From the NCBI GenBank assembly GCA_963789495.1, contig CAWBLP010000010.1, forward strand, positions 558,001-622,000: a stretch of 64,000 bases of DNA. The letters run 5' to 3'. The translations under genes and the position numbers were made by a program. The notes below the pieces were generated by a model. It had not been told where the DNA came from. It did not search any database and saw nothing but the letters and a program-made list of their open reading frames with translations. Positions 43,895 to 53,785 of this stretch are shown here, in pieces (position 1 is the stretch's first letter; every line of letters starts with the position of its first letter). The DNA comes from CAWBLP01 sp963789495. GTDB taxonomy: Bacteria; Pseudomonadota; Alphaproteobacteria; Acetobacterales; Acetobacteraceae.

Positions 43895-44534
43895 TCAGCC
43901 GGGGAAAGCATCCAGCCCGCGCACGAAGCCGGCCAGACCCGGTTGACGCCTGGTCGCGAGCCGCGCCGCATGCAGGATCGTACGTACGTCGACGATCGCC
44001 TGCGTGAGGTCGTCGTTCACCACGACATGGTCGAACTCCGCCCAATGGCTGATCTCATCCCGGCACAGCCCCATCCGCCGGGCGATTTCCGCTGCATCGT
44101 CGCCGGCGCGCCGGCGCAGCCGCTGTTCCAGCACCGCAAGTGAGGGCGGCAGCACGAACACACTGACCACGTCATCCGGCAGCGCCGCGCGCAATTGCCG
44201 ATGTCCCTGCCAGTCGATGTCGAACGCCATGTCGAGCCCGTCGGCCAGCGCCTGCTCTACCGGCGCGCGCGGGGTGCCGTAGCTGTCGCGGCCCAGCACC
44301 CGAGCCCATTCCAGCAGACCATTCGAACTCGACGAGTTGGTCGAACCCGGCCTGGTCGCGAAAATGGTAGTGCACGCCATCCTGTTCCAACGCCCGCGGC
44401 TTGCGCGTCGTGACGCTGACCGAGCGGCGCAGTGCCGGCTCACACGCCAGCAGCGCCTCGGTGATCGCGGTCTTGCCGGCGCCGGACGGGGCGGACAGCA
44501 CCAGGCACAGGCCGCGCCGAGCGATCGTGCTCAT
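43895..44534 (-). pseudogene. gmk: Guanylate kinase, one frameshift (probable sequence error)
   Basis: ATG 44534 starts MSTIARRGLCLVLSAPSGAGKTAI with the P-loop APSGAGKT. RKPRALEQDGVHYHF is the GMP-binding region. At about 44326-44327 one extra base (TTCGAA for TCGAA on the coding strand) breaks the frame; the other frame continues SNGLLEWARVLGRDSYGTPR, then DIDWQGHRQLR, VFVLPPSLAVLEQRLRRR and the lid to 43895. Repaired length about 212 residues, canonical. Gmk converts GMP to GDP and is normally essential, so the break is most likely an error in the sequence. It overlaps yicC by 4 bp, the usual yicC-gmk pair. Confidence 0.92.
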
Positions 44535-45421
44535 TCGATGTTCTGCACCTGCTCGCGCAGCTGCTCGATGGCGGCTTTCAGTTTCAGGCCGGTTGCCGTC
44601 AGCGCGGTAGAGGCCGACTTGCTGCACAGCGTGTTGGCCTCGCGATTGAACTCCTGCACCAGGAAATCGAAGCGGCGGCCGATGTTGGACGCCTCCTGCA
44701 GGAGATGGTGGGCTGCCTGGATGTGGCTGGCCAGGCGATCCAGTTCCTCCCGCACATCCGATCGCGCCGCCAGCAGGGCAACTTCCTGGGCGATGCGTTC
44801 TTCGGGCAGCGAGGGGGTTTCGCGCAGCAGCGCGCGCAGGTTTTCCATCACGCGGGCGCGCTGCGCCGCGGGTTGGTCGGAGGCCTCGGTCGCCGCCCGG
44901 GCGCAGAGCAACTCGATCTCCTGCAGCAGCATCCGCAGCGTCGCACCCAGCCGCACACCTTCTCCCTCGCGGGCGGTGACCAGCCCGGCAAGCGCCTCGG
45001 TGAAGCCGGCCTGGATCGGCGCGGCAGCGGCGGCGCGTTCCTCGGCCGGGTCCGTGGCAGCCGGCCGCAGCACCCCGGGCAAGGCGAGCAGCGCCTCGGC
45101 CCGAGGCACGGGACTGCCGGGGATGCGCGCATGCAGGTCCAGCGCGAGGGCCAGCGCCTGGTCGAGTGCGGCCGGATCGAGCGACAGGCGCAGCTCGGTA
45201 TCGCGCTTGATGGTGAGATTGGCGGTCACATTGCCGCGCTTGAGGACCTTGCCGGCGGCTTGCCGCAGCGTCGGTTCCAGCGCGTCCCAGCCGGAGGGAA
45301 GGCGGAAACGCAGGTCGAGGCCGCGGCCGTTGACGCTGCGCAGTTCCCAGGTCCAGGTGAGGGGGCCGGTCACCCCCTCGGCGTGGGCGAAACCGGTCAT
45401 CGAGGCGAGGATGGCGCTCAT
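44531..45421 (-). CDS. YicC family endoribonuclease
   Basis: 296 residues. N-terminal SMTGFAHAEGVTGPLTWTWE (the SMTG(F/Y) signature) and LRSVNGRGLDLRFRLP, with the C-terminal DUF1732 part DRLASHIQAAHHLLQEASNIGRRFDFLVQEFNREANTLCSK given here in part near 215-275. E. coli YicC is an endoribonuclease that acts on small RNA; the family is strictly linked with gmk in many proteobacteria, as here (4-bp overlap). Confidence 0.94.
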   Translation of the reverse strand: MSAILASMTGFAHAEGVTGPLTWTWELRSVNGRGLDLRFRLPSGWDALEPTLRQAAGKVLKRGNVTANLTIKRDTELRLSLDPAALDQALALALDLHARIPGSPVPRAEALLALPGVLRPAATDPAEERAAAAAPIQAGFTEALAGLVTAREGEGVRLGATLRMLLQEIELLCARAATEASDQPAAQRARVMENLRALLRETPSLPEERIAQEVALLAARSDVREELDRLASHIQAAHHLLQEASNIGRRFDFLVQEFNREANTLCSKSASTALTATGLKLKAAIEQLREQVQNIE

Positions 45422-45475
45422 GCAGGCCTTCTACCAGCCGCTCCGCCGCCTGCGAACCTGCATTATCCTGGTGGC

Positions 45476-46264
45476 ATGGCACAGTTTTCCGCGGCGCTGA
45501 TCACCGGCGCGTCGTCCGGCATCGGCCGAGCGCTGGCGCTGGCGTTGGCGGCGCCGGGCGTCACGCTGCATCTGTCCGGGCGGGACCCGGCGCGGCTGGA
45601 CGCGGTCGCGGGCGACTGCCGGCAACGTGGTGCCGTGGTGGCCAGCTGCGTGCTGGACGTGCGCGACGCCCCGGCCGTCGCCGATTGGATCGAGCGCAGT
45701 GGGCGGCTCGATCTGGTGGTCGCGAATGCCGGGATCTCTGCGGGTACCGGCCAGGGGGAATCGGAGACGCCGGCGCAGACCAGGGCGATTTTCGCCACCA
45801 ATCTGGACGGGGTGCTGAACACGGTCCTGCCGGCGATGGCGGTGTTGCGCGAGCAGGCGCCCGCCATGGACGGGATCCGCGGACGCATCGCGGTGATCGC
45901 GTCGATTGCCGCCTTCATCGCGGCGCCTGGCGCGCCCTCCTATTGCGCCTCCAAGGCAGCGGTGGATGCCTGGACTGTGGCGACGGCAGCGGCGGCGCGG
46001 CGGGCGGGCATCGGGTTGACCAGCGTCTGTCCGGGCTATGTGCGGACCGCGATGACGGCGCCCAACCGTTTTCCGATGCCCGGGCTGATGGATGCCGATC
46101 GCGCCGCCGGGATCATTTTGCGTGGTGTCGCTGCCGGACGGGTGCGGGTGGCGTTCCCGTGGTGGATGGCATTGGCGGCGCGCGGTGCCGGGCTGCTGCC
46201 GCCACGCGCCTTGGCGGGCTTGATGCGGGGCCAACCTGGCAAATCGCCCGATCCGGCCGGGTAG
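45476..46264 (+). CDS. SDR-family NAD(P)-dependent oxidoreductase
   Basis: 262 residues from ATG 45476; the longer open frame upstream is antisense to yicC. Cofactor motif ITGASSGIGRALA near residues 9-21, NAGIS near 87, IASIAAFIA (catalytic Ser) near 142 and YCASKAA (Tyr-x3-Lys) near 158. C-terminal half has a possible membrane-associated segment (FPWWMALAARGAGLLPPRAL), seen in SDRs acting on lipids. Divergent from yicC-gmk; substrate unknown. Confidence 0.92.
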   Translation: MAQFSAALITGASSGIGRALALALAAPGVTLHLSGRDPARLDAVAGDCRQRGAVVASCVLDVRDAPAVADWIERSGRLDLVVANAGISAGTGQGESETPAQTRAIFATNLDGVLNTVLPAMAVLREQAPAMDGIRGRIAVIASIAAFIAAPGAPSYCASKAAVDAWTVATAAAARRAGIGLTSVCPGYVRTAMTAPNRFPMPGLMDADRAAGIILRGVAAGRVRVAFPWWMALAARGAGLLPPRALAGLMRGQPGKSPDPAG

Positions 46265-46348
46265 TTTTCGCAGTCAGGCTGCCGGCTTGAGTCGGGTGGC
46301 AATGCCGCGGCACCGCCCGTGCCGCCGAGCATGACGCGTCCGGGCGGG

Positions 46349-46540
46349 CTAACGGGTGAACGGATTCTTGGACTCGACGCGGCCGAACATGCGGCTCCAC
46401 GCGGCTTCGCGCATCAGGCGCTGCGAATCGCCGCCTTGCGGGACAGCGCGGGCAGCCTCTGGCGGCGTCGCGGCGGCACCGGCTTTGGCGGTGGTGCGCT
46501 TGGCCGCGGATGCGGCGGGTTTGGGGGGCTTGGCTGGCAT
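46349..46540 (-). CDS. Small basic Ala/Lys/Pro-rich protein with MFGRVESKNPFTR tail
   Basis: 63 residues from ATG 46540 (an upstream in-frame GTG at 46597 would add 19). First half is AKPPKPAASAAKR-like low complexity; the ordered C-terminal helix plus SRMFGRVESKNPFTR looks conserved rather than random, so I believe it is expressed. No known domain. Function not recognised; stand-alone between the SDR gene and the ECF sigma gene. Confidence 0.5.
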   Translation of the reverse strand: MPAKPPKPAASAAKRTTAKAGAAATPPEAARAVPQGGDSQRLMREAAWSRMFGRVESKNPFTR

Positions 46541-46864
46541 AACCTGGGACCCTTCTGTGCGGGGCTTTTGCGACACAACGACTTCACCACTGGGCACAGG
46601 GTGTTGTCCACCAATACCGACAGCGTCGACTGACTCGGCGGTCCGCCCCGGTCGGGATTCTGCCTAATTTTCGAGCCAAGGTTAACGGACCCAGGCCAGC
46701 GCTCAACGGTGATGTGGACTTAGCCGCATATTAATGAATACGCGGGTAATATCCGAGCGGACGGGAGACACGCGGAGACCGCCCGGTTCGATCTTTCGGT
46801 GCACGTTGCCGTTGCCGACATAGGTCCGTGGTGCGCTGCAGCGGTGGCCGCTTCACTGTTGATC
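46541..46864. other. Gene-free stretch before the ECF sigma gene end
   Basis: Carries the upstream region of the small minus-strand gene. It includes an AT-richer patch (46718-46755, CTTAGCCGCATATTAATGAATACG) whose sequence partly recurs at 48386-48409. I see no gene. Confidence 0.4.
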
Positions 46865-47680
46865 CTACTGCTCCTCGGCAAGCGTTGTGGCCGGCGCATC
46901 CCCGCAAACAGCTGACAACAGTCGCCGGGCGTGGACTGGAGAAGCATTGCGAATCCACGCAGCTATCATACGAAGGCGGCGCACGGCATCAGGCGCAGCG
47001 TCCCGATTCGGCGAACGGCGTTGCACCGCTGCGGGCGCCGCTGCCTTCAGCCCAGGCAGAGTGTCGATCATCTGGCGCACCCGGCCGCGCCCGCGATGCA
47101 GCAGGACCCGCTGGTTTTCCGCGCTGATGGCCAGCAGGGCGCAGGCTTCCTCGGCGCTACAGCCTTCGATGTCACGCAGGATCAGCACCGCGCGCTGGCC
47201 GGCGGGCAGGCGCTCCAGCAGCTCCTCCACATGCATCCAGAGCTGGCGCCCGGCGACAATCCGCTCCGGATCGAGCTCGTCCCATAGCTGCGGCGGCTCG
47301 ATCCAATGTCCATCCGGCTTGAAGGCCGACCGGGGCACCGCCCGCTCACCGGTTGCCCCGCCATCCGATACCGGCAGGCCGACCAGCCTGCCTTCACGGC
47401 CCGCCCGGGTGCGGGCGCGGTTGAGCACGATGCTGAATAGCCAGGTCACCAGGCTGGAGCGGCCCTCGAACCGGCCGATGCCGGCGAACACCGCCAGCCA
47501 GGCGTCCTGGACCACCTCCTCCGCCTGTGCCCGGCTGCCGATGATGGACGCCGCGACGCCCACCAGCGAGGCGTGCAGCCGGTGGACGAGCAGGCGATAG
47601 GCGTCCTGCTCGCCCTGGCGCAGGCGCTGCAGGAAGACCGGATCGTCGAACTCGCGATGCCGCCCGTCGCCGTGGCGCAT
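46865..47680 (-). CDS. RNA polymerase sigma factor, ECF subfamily
   Basis: 271 residues from ATG 47680. Region 2: DPVFLQRLRQGEQDAYRLLV... AEEVVQDAWLAVFAGIGRFEGRS, with the -10 recognition helix. Region 4: LLERLPAGQRAVLILRDIEGCSAEEACALLAISAENQRVLLHRGR (given in part), a standard sigma-70 region 4. A ~55-residue C-terminal extension beyond region 4 is unassigned. It is transcribed away from the zf-HC2 anti-sigma gene across a 123-bp gap, so the pair is divergent rather than in one operon. Confidence 0.9.
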   Translation of the reverse strand: MRHGDGRHREFDDPVFLQRLRQGEQDAYRLLVHRLHASLVGVAASIIGSRAQAEEVVQDAWLAVFAGIGRFEGRSSLVTWLFSIVLNRARTRAGREGRLVGLPVSDGGATGERAVPRSAFKPDGHWIEPPQLWDELDPERIVAGRQLWMHVEELLERLPAGQRAVLILRDIEGCSAEEACALLAISAENQRVLLHRGRGRVRQMIDTLPGLKAAAPAAVQRRSPNRDAAPDAVRRLRMIAAWIRNASPVHARRLLSAVCGDAPATTLAEEQ

Positions 47681-47803
47681 GCCGTCCTCGCTGCGCTCGC
47701 TGGCCGCCGGGATGGCGTCCCGCGATCGGGCGGCTGTAACATCCGCCGTGGCGTCGAGTTCTGACGGGACTGCCGTGGTCGATGCAAGGCGAGAGATGCG
47801 ATT

Positions 47804-48046
47804 GTGCCTACCTGTCGCGATATGAGCGAGCTGGTGACCGATTACCTGGAGCGGGCCTTGCCGGCCGGCGTCCGACTGGGCGCGCGGTTGCATCTTCTCC
47901 AGTGTTCGGCCTGCCGGAATTATTTTTCCCAGATGCGTGAGACGATAGGGGTTCTGCGGCGGTTGCCGGTGCGGCCACCGGCGGCCGAGACCGAGGCAAG
48001 CGTGCTGTCGCGGCTGCCGCCCGCGGGCGGCCAAGGCCAGGCTTAG
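47804..48046 (+). CDS. zf-HC2 anti-sigma factor-like protein
   Basis: 80 residues from GTG 47804. The ZAS motif is seen: an upstream Cys4, then HLLQCSAC (His-x3-Cys-x2-Cys) near residues 30-37, in a helical frame typical of zinc anti-sigma domains (ChrR/RsrA class). No membrane span, so soluble. It is the divergent neighbour of the ECF sigma factor and is its likely partner; zinc/redox sensing is inferred from the motif only. Confidence 0.85.
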   Translation: MPTCRDMSELVTDYLERALPAGVRLGARLHLLQCSACRNYFSQMRETIGVLRRLPVRPPAAETEASVLSRLPPAGGQGQA

Positions 48047-48913
48047 GCGGTCAATAAGGGAGCGGTGCCCCCAGTACCGACACCGTTTGGGGCGGGGAGG
48101 GTGCCGGCCGTGCTGGTGTGTCGGTCCGAGTCGGTTGCGCTCTCTCCCCGCCCAAGCCGAATCCGATTGCAAAGGCGAGCCTTTGCTGGAAGTCCACGAG
48201 GCAACGCCTCCTGATAGGATCCGGGGCAACGCTCCGACGCTTGCCGCCGCCCGTCACAACGGTCGCTTCAGATCAACATTCCGAGGCCGCTGTGGACTCC
48301 TCTGGGAGGATGCGGCGATCAGTATCGCGTGACCCGGTTTCCCGACATGACGATACTTGCGGCAGGCAAATCCCAGCGTGACGGCTTAGCCAGATATTAA
48401 CGACTGCGATCGTAGTCTTTTGAACAGGGTCAGATTTTCGTCAAAAGGCCCTTGGGTGAGATGCTCCACACGCTTGGTCGTTTCGGCGGAACCGCCGGTG
48501 GAATCTTCCGGAAACACAGATAATCGATCTGGAGCCGGCTATGAGACCCCTGCTATGCCACCAAATGGTCTGAAATGGTGTTGCGCTTGTCCCACATCCG
48601 GTCTCCTCGCCGCCCCATGGCAGAGCTGCGCCGGAGTGCTACAACCGTTGCGGGAGGGTCTCCGCTTCAACCGCACGTGCGGGTAATCGGCCACATCCCA
48701 GACACCGTCGATCCCCCCCATTTTTCGTACAGTGCCTGGCACTCAGCGAAAGGATGCGAACTCCATGGCTCGAGCCTCTCCGCCAGCACACACAGCGGGA
48801 ATCTCCCGAACTCCGGAAAAAAAACTTCACGCGACCTCGGGTTCATACGCTACGCTCGAAACCATGTTGCTTGATTGCACGAGGTAAGTTCACCCTGACA
48901 GACGGAGCGACAG
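48047..48913. other. 867-bp gene-free region upstream of prkA
   Basis: It holds one copy of an ~80-bp dispersed repeat (48163-48242), an AT-rich patch (48386-48409) and an ordinary prkA upstream sequence ending CACCCTGACAGACGGAGCGACAG before ATG. Several short frames exist but none has coding character. The promoter of the prkA operon must lie here; I cannot point to it. Confidence 0.5.
48163..48242 (+). repeat. Dispersed intergenic repeat, copy A
   Basis: Core GATTGCAAAGGCGAGCCTTTGCTGGAAGTCCACGAGGCAACGCCTCCTG (start and end quoted only in part elsewhere) is matched in inverted orientation at 54877-54953. It contains two short palindromes (AAAGGCGAGCCTTT; GAGGCAACGCCTC). Confidence 0.75.
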
Positions 48914-50860
48914 ATGCCAGTGGTCGATGATCTGTTCGCCAGTTACGCGCGCAGCTTCGAGGCGAACCGCGAAGCCGAGATGTCGTTGGCCGAGTATCTG
49001 GAGGCGTGCCGCGACAACCCGATGATGTATGCGACCGCGACCGAGCGCCTGCTCGCCGCGATCGGCGAACCGGAGATGGTGGACACGTCGAAGGATGCGC
49101 GCCTGGGCCGCATCTTCATGAACCGCACCATTCGCGCCTATCCGGCGTTCAATGAGTTTTACGGCATGGAGGAGACGATCGAGCGCATCGTCGGCTTCCT
49201 GCGCCATGCCGCGCAAGGTCTGGAGGAGCGCAAGCAGATTATCTACCTGCTCGGCCCGGTCGGTGGTGGCAAGTCGTCGCTCGCCGAACGCCTGAAGGCT
49301 CTGATGGAAGTCCACCCGATCTACGTGCTGAAGGCCGGCGACCAGCTCAGCCCGGTGTTCGAAAGCCCGCTGGGGCTGTTCGATCCCGATCGCATGGGCG
49401 ACCTGCTGGAGGAGCGCTACGGCATCCCGCGGCGCCGGCTGACCGGGCTGATGAGCCCCTGGTGCATCAAGCGGCTGGATGAGCTTGGCGGCGATATCTC
49501 GCGCTTTCGTGTCCAGAAGCTGATGCCGTCCCGGCTGCGCCAGATCGGCATTGCCAAGACCGAGCCCGGGGATGAGAACAACCAGGACATCTCCTCGCTG
49601 GTCGGCAAGGTGGACATCCGCAAGCTGGAGATGCACTCGCAGAACGACCCGGATGCCTACAGCTATTCCGGCGGGTTGAACCGCGCCAACCAGGGCATGC
49701 TCGAGTTTGTCGAGATGTTCAAGGCGCCGATCAAGATGTTGCACCCGTTGCTGACCGCGACGCAGGAAGGCAATTACATCGGCACCGAGAACATCGGGGC
49801 AATTCCCTTCCAGGGCATTATCATGGCCCACTCCAACGAGGCGGAGTGGCAGACGTTCAAGAACAACCGCAATAACGAAGCGTTCATCGATCGCATTTAC
49901 GTCATTAAGGTGCCGTACTGCCTGCGCGTCACCGAAGAGCAGAGGATCTACGACAAGTTGATCGTCCGCTCCGAGCTGTCGAGGGCGCCCTGTGCGCCCG
50001 GCACGTTGGAGATGCTTGCCCGCTTCTCGGTGCTGTCGCGTCTAAAGCGGCATGAAAACTCCACGCTTTACTCCAAAATGCGCGTCTACGACGGCGACAG
50101 CCTGAAGGAGACTGATCCGCGCGCGCGCAGCCTGCAGGAATATAAGGATGCCGCGGGCGTCGAGGAAGGCATGGACGGGGCCTCGACTCGCTTCGCCTTC
50201 AAGGTGCTGGCGGCGACCTTCAACCACGATACGACGGAAATCGCTGCCGACCCGGTGCATCTGATGTACGTGCTGGAGCAGGCGATCCGCCGCGACCAGA
50301 TGCCGCAGGAAACCGAGAAGCGGTACCTTGAATTCATTAAGGGCGAATTGGCGCCGCGTTACGCCGAATTCATCGGCAATGAAATCCAGAAGGCTTATCT
50401 GGAATCATACAGCGACTACGGGCAGAATCTGTTCGACCGCTACGTCGCCTACGCGGATGCCTGGATCGAGGACATCGACTTCAAGGATCCGGATACCGGG
50501 CAGCTTATGAACCGGGAGCTGCTGAACCAGGAGTTGACCAAGGTCGAGAAGCCGGCGGGCATCGCCAACCCCAAGGACTTCCGCAACGAGGTCGTGAAGT
50601 TCAGCCTGCGCGCCCGGGCGAACAACAACGGCAAGAACCCGTCCTGGACCAGCTACGAGAAGATCCGCGAAGTGATTGAGCGTCGGATGTTCAGCCAGGT
50701 CGAGGAATTGCTGCCGGTGATCAGCTTCGGCTCCAAGAAGGACGGCGAGACGGAGAAGAAGCACACCGAGTTCGTCGAGCGCATGACCGCGCGCGGCTAC
50801 ACCGAACGGCAGGTCCGTCGTCTGGTCGAGTGGTACATGCGCGTGAAACAGGCCGGATAA
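48914..50860 (+). CDS. prkA: PrkA family serine protein kinase
   Basis: 648 residues, normal for PrkA/YeaG. AAA+ core with Walker A GPVGGGKSS near residues 114-122; then MYATATERLLAAIGEPEMVDT at the N-terminus and the C-terminal PrkA domain with EERRMFSQVEELLPVISFG (partial). Stress/sporulation-linked kinase (YeaG in E. coli, for nitrogen starvation). First gene of the prkA-yeaH-spoVR operon; the yeaH-like gene begins 38 bp later. Confidence 0.95.
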   Translation: MPVVDDLFASYARSFEANREAEMSLAEYLEACRDNPMMYATATERLLAAIGEPEMVDTSKDARLGRIFMNRTIRAYPAFNEFYGMEETIERIVGFLRHAAQGLEERKQIIYLLGPVGGGKSSLAERLKALMEVHPIYVLKAGDQLSPVFESPLGLFDPDRMGDLLEERYGIPRRRLTGLMSPWCIKRLDELGGDISRFRVQKLMPSRLRQIGIAKTEPGDENNQDISSLVGKVDIRKLEMHSQNDPDAYSYSGGLNRANQGMLEFVEMFKAPIKMLHPLLTATQEGNYIGTENIGAIPFQGIIMAHSNEAEWQTFKNNRNNEAFIDRIYVIKVPYCLRVTEEQRIYDKLIVRSELSRAPCAPGTLEMLARFSVLSRLKRHENSTLYSKMRVYDGDSLKETDPRARSLQEYKDAAGVEEGMDGASTRFAFKVLAATFNHDTTEIAADPVHLMYVLEQAIRRDQMPQETEKRYLEFIKGELAPRYAEFIGNEIQKAYLESYSDYGQNLFDRYVAYADAWIEDIDFKDPDTGQLMNRELLNQELTKVEKPAGIANPKDFRNEVVKFSLRARANNNGKNPSWTSYEKIREVIERRMFSQVEELLPVISFGSKKDGETEKKHTEFVERMTARGYTERQVRRLVEWYMRVKQAG

Positions 50861-50898
50861 GCTGGCCGGTCCCGGCTGGCCAAGGACAAGAACGCCAG

Positions 50899-52208
50899 AT
50901 GCATATTGTTGATCGTCGCCTGAATCCTAGCGGCAAGAACCTCGCCAACCGACAGCGTTTCATGCGGCGAGCGAAATCCCTGATCCGGAAGGCCGTGCAC
51001 GAGAGTTCGGCATCCCGCAGCATCAAGGATGCCGATCAGGGCGGCGAGGTGTCTCTGCCGGCGCAGGGCGTTCACGAACCTTCGTTCCATCGCAGTGCGA
51101 CCGGCGGCATCCGCGATCACCTGCTACCTGGAAACAAGGAATACATCGCCGGCGATACCATTCCACGGCCGCAGGGCGGCGCCGGCGGGGGCGGCTCCGA
51201 AGGTAGCCCGGACGGCGAGGGGCAGGACGATTTCCGCTTCGCCCTGTCGCGGGAGGAGTTTGTCGACCTGTTTCTGGAAGACCTGGAACTGCCCGATCTC
51301 GCCAAGCGCAAGGTGGTCAGTGCCGAGGCGGTGACCTGGCATCGCGCCGGTTACTCGGTCAGCGGCTCGCCCGCGAACCTCGCGCTGATGCGCACGGTGC
51401 GCAACAGCCTGTCGCGGCGCATCGCCCTGCGGCGGCCGAAGTCCGAAGACATCCAGGACCTGCGGGCGCAGATTGCGGCGCTCGGCGACGACTCCGAAAA
51501 CGCCGCGGCTCGACAGGAGCTCGAGGAAGAACTCGCCCGCAAGCTGCGGCGCTCCGGCTTGATCCCCTATATCGATCCGCTGGACGTGCGGTACAAGCGG
51601 TTCGAGGCAAAGCCGAAGCCGGTGGCCCAGGCCGTCATGTTCTGCCTGATGGATGTCTCGGGTTCGATGACCGAGCACATGAAGGATCTGGCGAAGCGTT
51701 TCTACGTACCTGCTGTACATCTTCCTGACCCGGCGCTACAAGAACGTCGAGGTGGTGTTCATCCGCCACACCCATCAGGCGCAGGAGGTGGATGAGGACA
51801 CGTTCTTCAATTCGCCGGAGACCGGCGGCACCGTGGTTTCCACCGCGCTGGAAGAGATGACGCGCGTGGTGCAGGAGCGGTACGATCCGGATTCCTGGAA
51901 CATCTATGCGGCCCAGGCCTCAGACGGCGACAATACCGCCAGCGACAACGACAAGACCGCGGCGCTGCTGACCAGCGCGATCCTGCCGCTGTGCCAGGTA
52001 CTACGCCTATCTGGAAGTCGGTCGCGATTCCGAGCACTTCCCGCCCGGCTTCATCCGGCGCGATTCCGATCTATGGCAGACCTACACGGCAATCTGCCGG
52101 TCCGGCGCGCCGATGGCCATGCGCAAGGTCGGCCATCGCCGGGACATCTACCCGGTGTTCCGCGAATTGTTCGCCAAGAAGGACGGGGTGGAGGCTCAAT
52201 CGGCATGA
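50899..52208 (+). pseudogene. YeaH/YhbH (UPF0229) family protein, two frameshifts
   Basis: ATG 50899 gives MHIVDRRLNPSGKNLANRQRF, the family N-terminus, and the frame reaches the von Willebrand A MIDAS MDVSGSM near residue 251. A 4-bp insertion GTAC at 51706-51709 (TTCTAC-GTAC-CTGCTG) then breaks it; the next frame carries FIRHTHQAQEVDEDTFF... SDNDKTAALLTSAILPLCQ. One extra G at 51997-51998 breaks it again, and the last part (YYAYLEVGRDSEHFPPGF... to GVEAQSA) ends at 52208. Repaired product about 434 residues. The two indels are not complementary, yet all segments are conserved. The stop overlaps the spoVR start (ATGA). Confidence 0.88.
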
Positions 52209-53785
52209 GCAGCACGTTCCTTAATGCTTCGCCCCCGCGCGCCGAACGGCCGTTGTTCGAAAGCGCCGACTGGGAATTTTCCACCATCCAGCGCTGCCAC
52301 GATGCGATCGCGCAGATCGCGCGGGACGAGCTGGGGCTGGACGTCTATCCCAACCAGATCGAGGTGATCAGCACCGAGCAGATGCTCGACGCCTATTCCT
52401 CGATCGGCATGCCGCTGTTCTACAAGCACTGGTCGTTCGGCAAGCATTTCGCCCGTAACGAGGCGATGTACCGTGCCGGCATGCAGGGGCTGGCCTACGA
52501 GATCGTCATCAACTCCAACCCGTGCATCTCCTACATCATGGAGGAGAACACGGCGACGATGCAGGCGTTGGTGATTGCCCACGCTGCGTTCGGACACAAT
52601 CACTTCTTTAAGAACAACTACCTGTTCCAGCAGTGGACGGATGCGGATTCCATCCTGGACTATCTGGAATTCGCCCGTGGCTACATCATGCATTGCGAGG
52701 AGCGCTACGGCGAGGCGAATGTCGAACGTCTGCTGGATGCCGCGCACGCGCTGATGAACCATGGCGTGCATCGCTATCCCCGCAAGCGCGGCATCGATCT
52801 GCGACGCGAGGAGGAACGTGCCCGCGATCGTCGCGAACACGAGGAGAAGGTGTTCAACGATCTGTGGCGCACTCTGCCGGCCAAGGAAGGCGGCCAGCAC
52901 GATCCCACGATGGAAGAACGCCGGCGCGCGTTGCTGCAACTGCCGCAGGAAAACATCCTGTATTTCCTTGAGAAGACGGCGCCGCGCCTGCTGCCCTGGC
53001 AGCGCGAAATCCTGCGCATCGTCCGACAGATCGCGCAGTATTTCTATCCGCAGTCGCAGACCAAGGTGATGAACGAGGGCTGTGCGACCTTCGTGCACTA
53101 CACGATCATGAATCGCCTGCACCAGAAGGGCCTGCTGACCGACGGTGCGATGGTGGAGTTCCTGCGCTCCCATACCAACGTCGTGTTCCAGCCAGACTTC
53201 GACGACCCGCGCTATTCCGGCATCAATCCCTACGCGCTTGGCTTCGCCATGATGCAGGATATCGAGCGCATCTGCATGCAGCCCACCGCCGAGGACCAGC
53301 AATGGTTCCCCGCGATTGCCGGCAGCGGTGACGCGATGGCGGTATTGCGCGATGTCTGGGCCAACTATCGTGATGAGAGCTTCATCCTGCAGTATCTCAG
53401 CCCGAAGCTGATCCGCCAGTTCGGACTGTTCCACGTCGTGGATGACGCCAATGAACCGACCCTGCGGGTGGAGGCGATCCACGACGAGCGCGGCTATCGG
53501 AAGGTGCAGCGCGCATTGGCCCGACAATACGACATCTCGTGGGCATCGCCGGATATTCAGGTCGCGGATGTCAATCTCAGCGGCGATCGCCGGCTGATCG
53601 TGCATCACCGCGCGATGAATCGCGTGGTGCTCGAGGAGCGGGACGCTCGGATGGTGCTGCAGCACCTGGCCGACCTGTGGAGCTACGATGTCCTGATGAA
53701 GGAGATCGATCCGGCCACGGAAACGGTGCTGAAGGAACATGCCGCGACGCCGCGCAGTGGGATCGTGCAAACCGACGCCATCTGA
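52205..53785 (+). CDS. SpoVR family protein
   Basis: 526 residues from ATG 52205. SpoVR/YcgB marks: FPLFESADWEF..., YPNQIEVISTEQMLDAYSSIGMPLFYKHWSFGKHF (partial), INSNPCISYIMEENTATMQALVIAHAAFGHNHFFKNN (partial), DPRYSGINPYALGFAMMQDI. Cytosolic protein needed for spore cortex in Bacillus and, in Gram-negatives, for stress/stationary-phase adaptation. Third gene of prkA-yeaH-spoVR; the trio is highly conserved as one operon. Confidence 0.95.
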   Translation: MSSTFLNASPPRAERPLFESADWEFSTIQRCHDAIAQIARDELGLDVYPNQIEVISTEQMLDAYSSIGMPLFYKHWSFGKHFARNEAMYRAGMQGLAYEIVINSNPCISYIMEENTATMQALVIAHAAFGHNHFFKNNYLFQQWTDADSILDYLEFARGYIMHCEERYGEANVERLLDAAHALMNHGVHRYPRKRGIDLRREEERARDRREHEEKVFNDLWRTLPAKEGGQHDPTMEERRRALLQLPQENILYFLEKTAPRLLPWQREILRIVRQIAQYFYPQSQTKVMNEGCATFVHYTIMNRLHQKGLLTDGAMVEFLRSHTNVVFQPDFDDPRYSGINPYALGFAMMQDIERICMQPTAEDQQWFPAIAGSGDAMAVLRDVWANYRDESFILQYLSPKLIRQFGLFHVVDDANEPTLRVEAIHDERGYRKVQRALARQYDISWASPDIQVADVNLSGDRRLIVHHRAMNRVVLEERDARMVLQHLADLWSYDVLMKEIDPATETVLKEHAATPRSGIVQTDAI

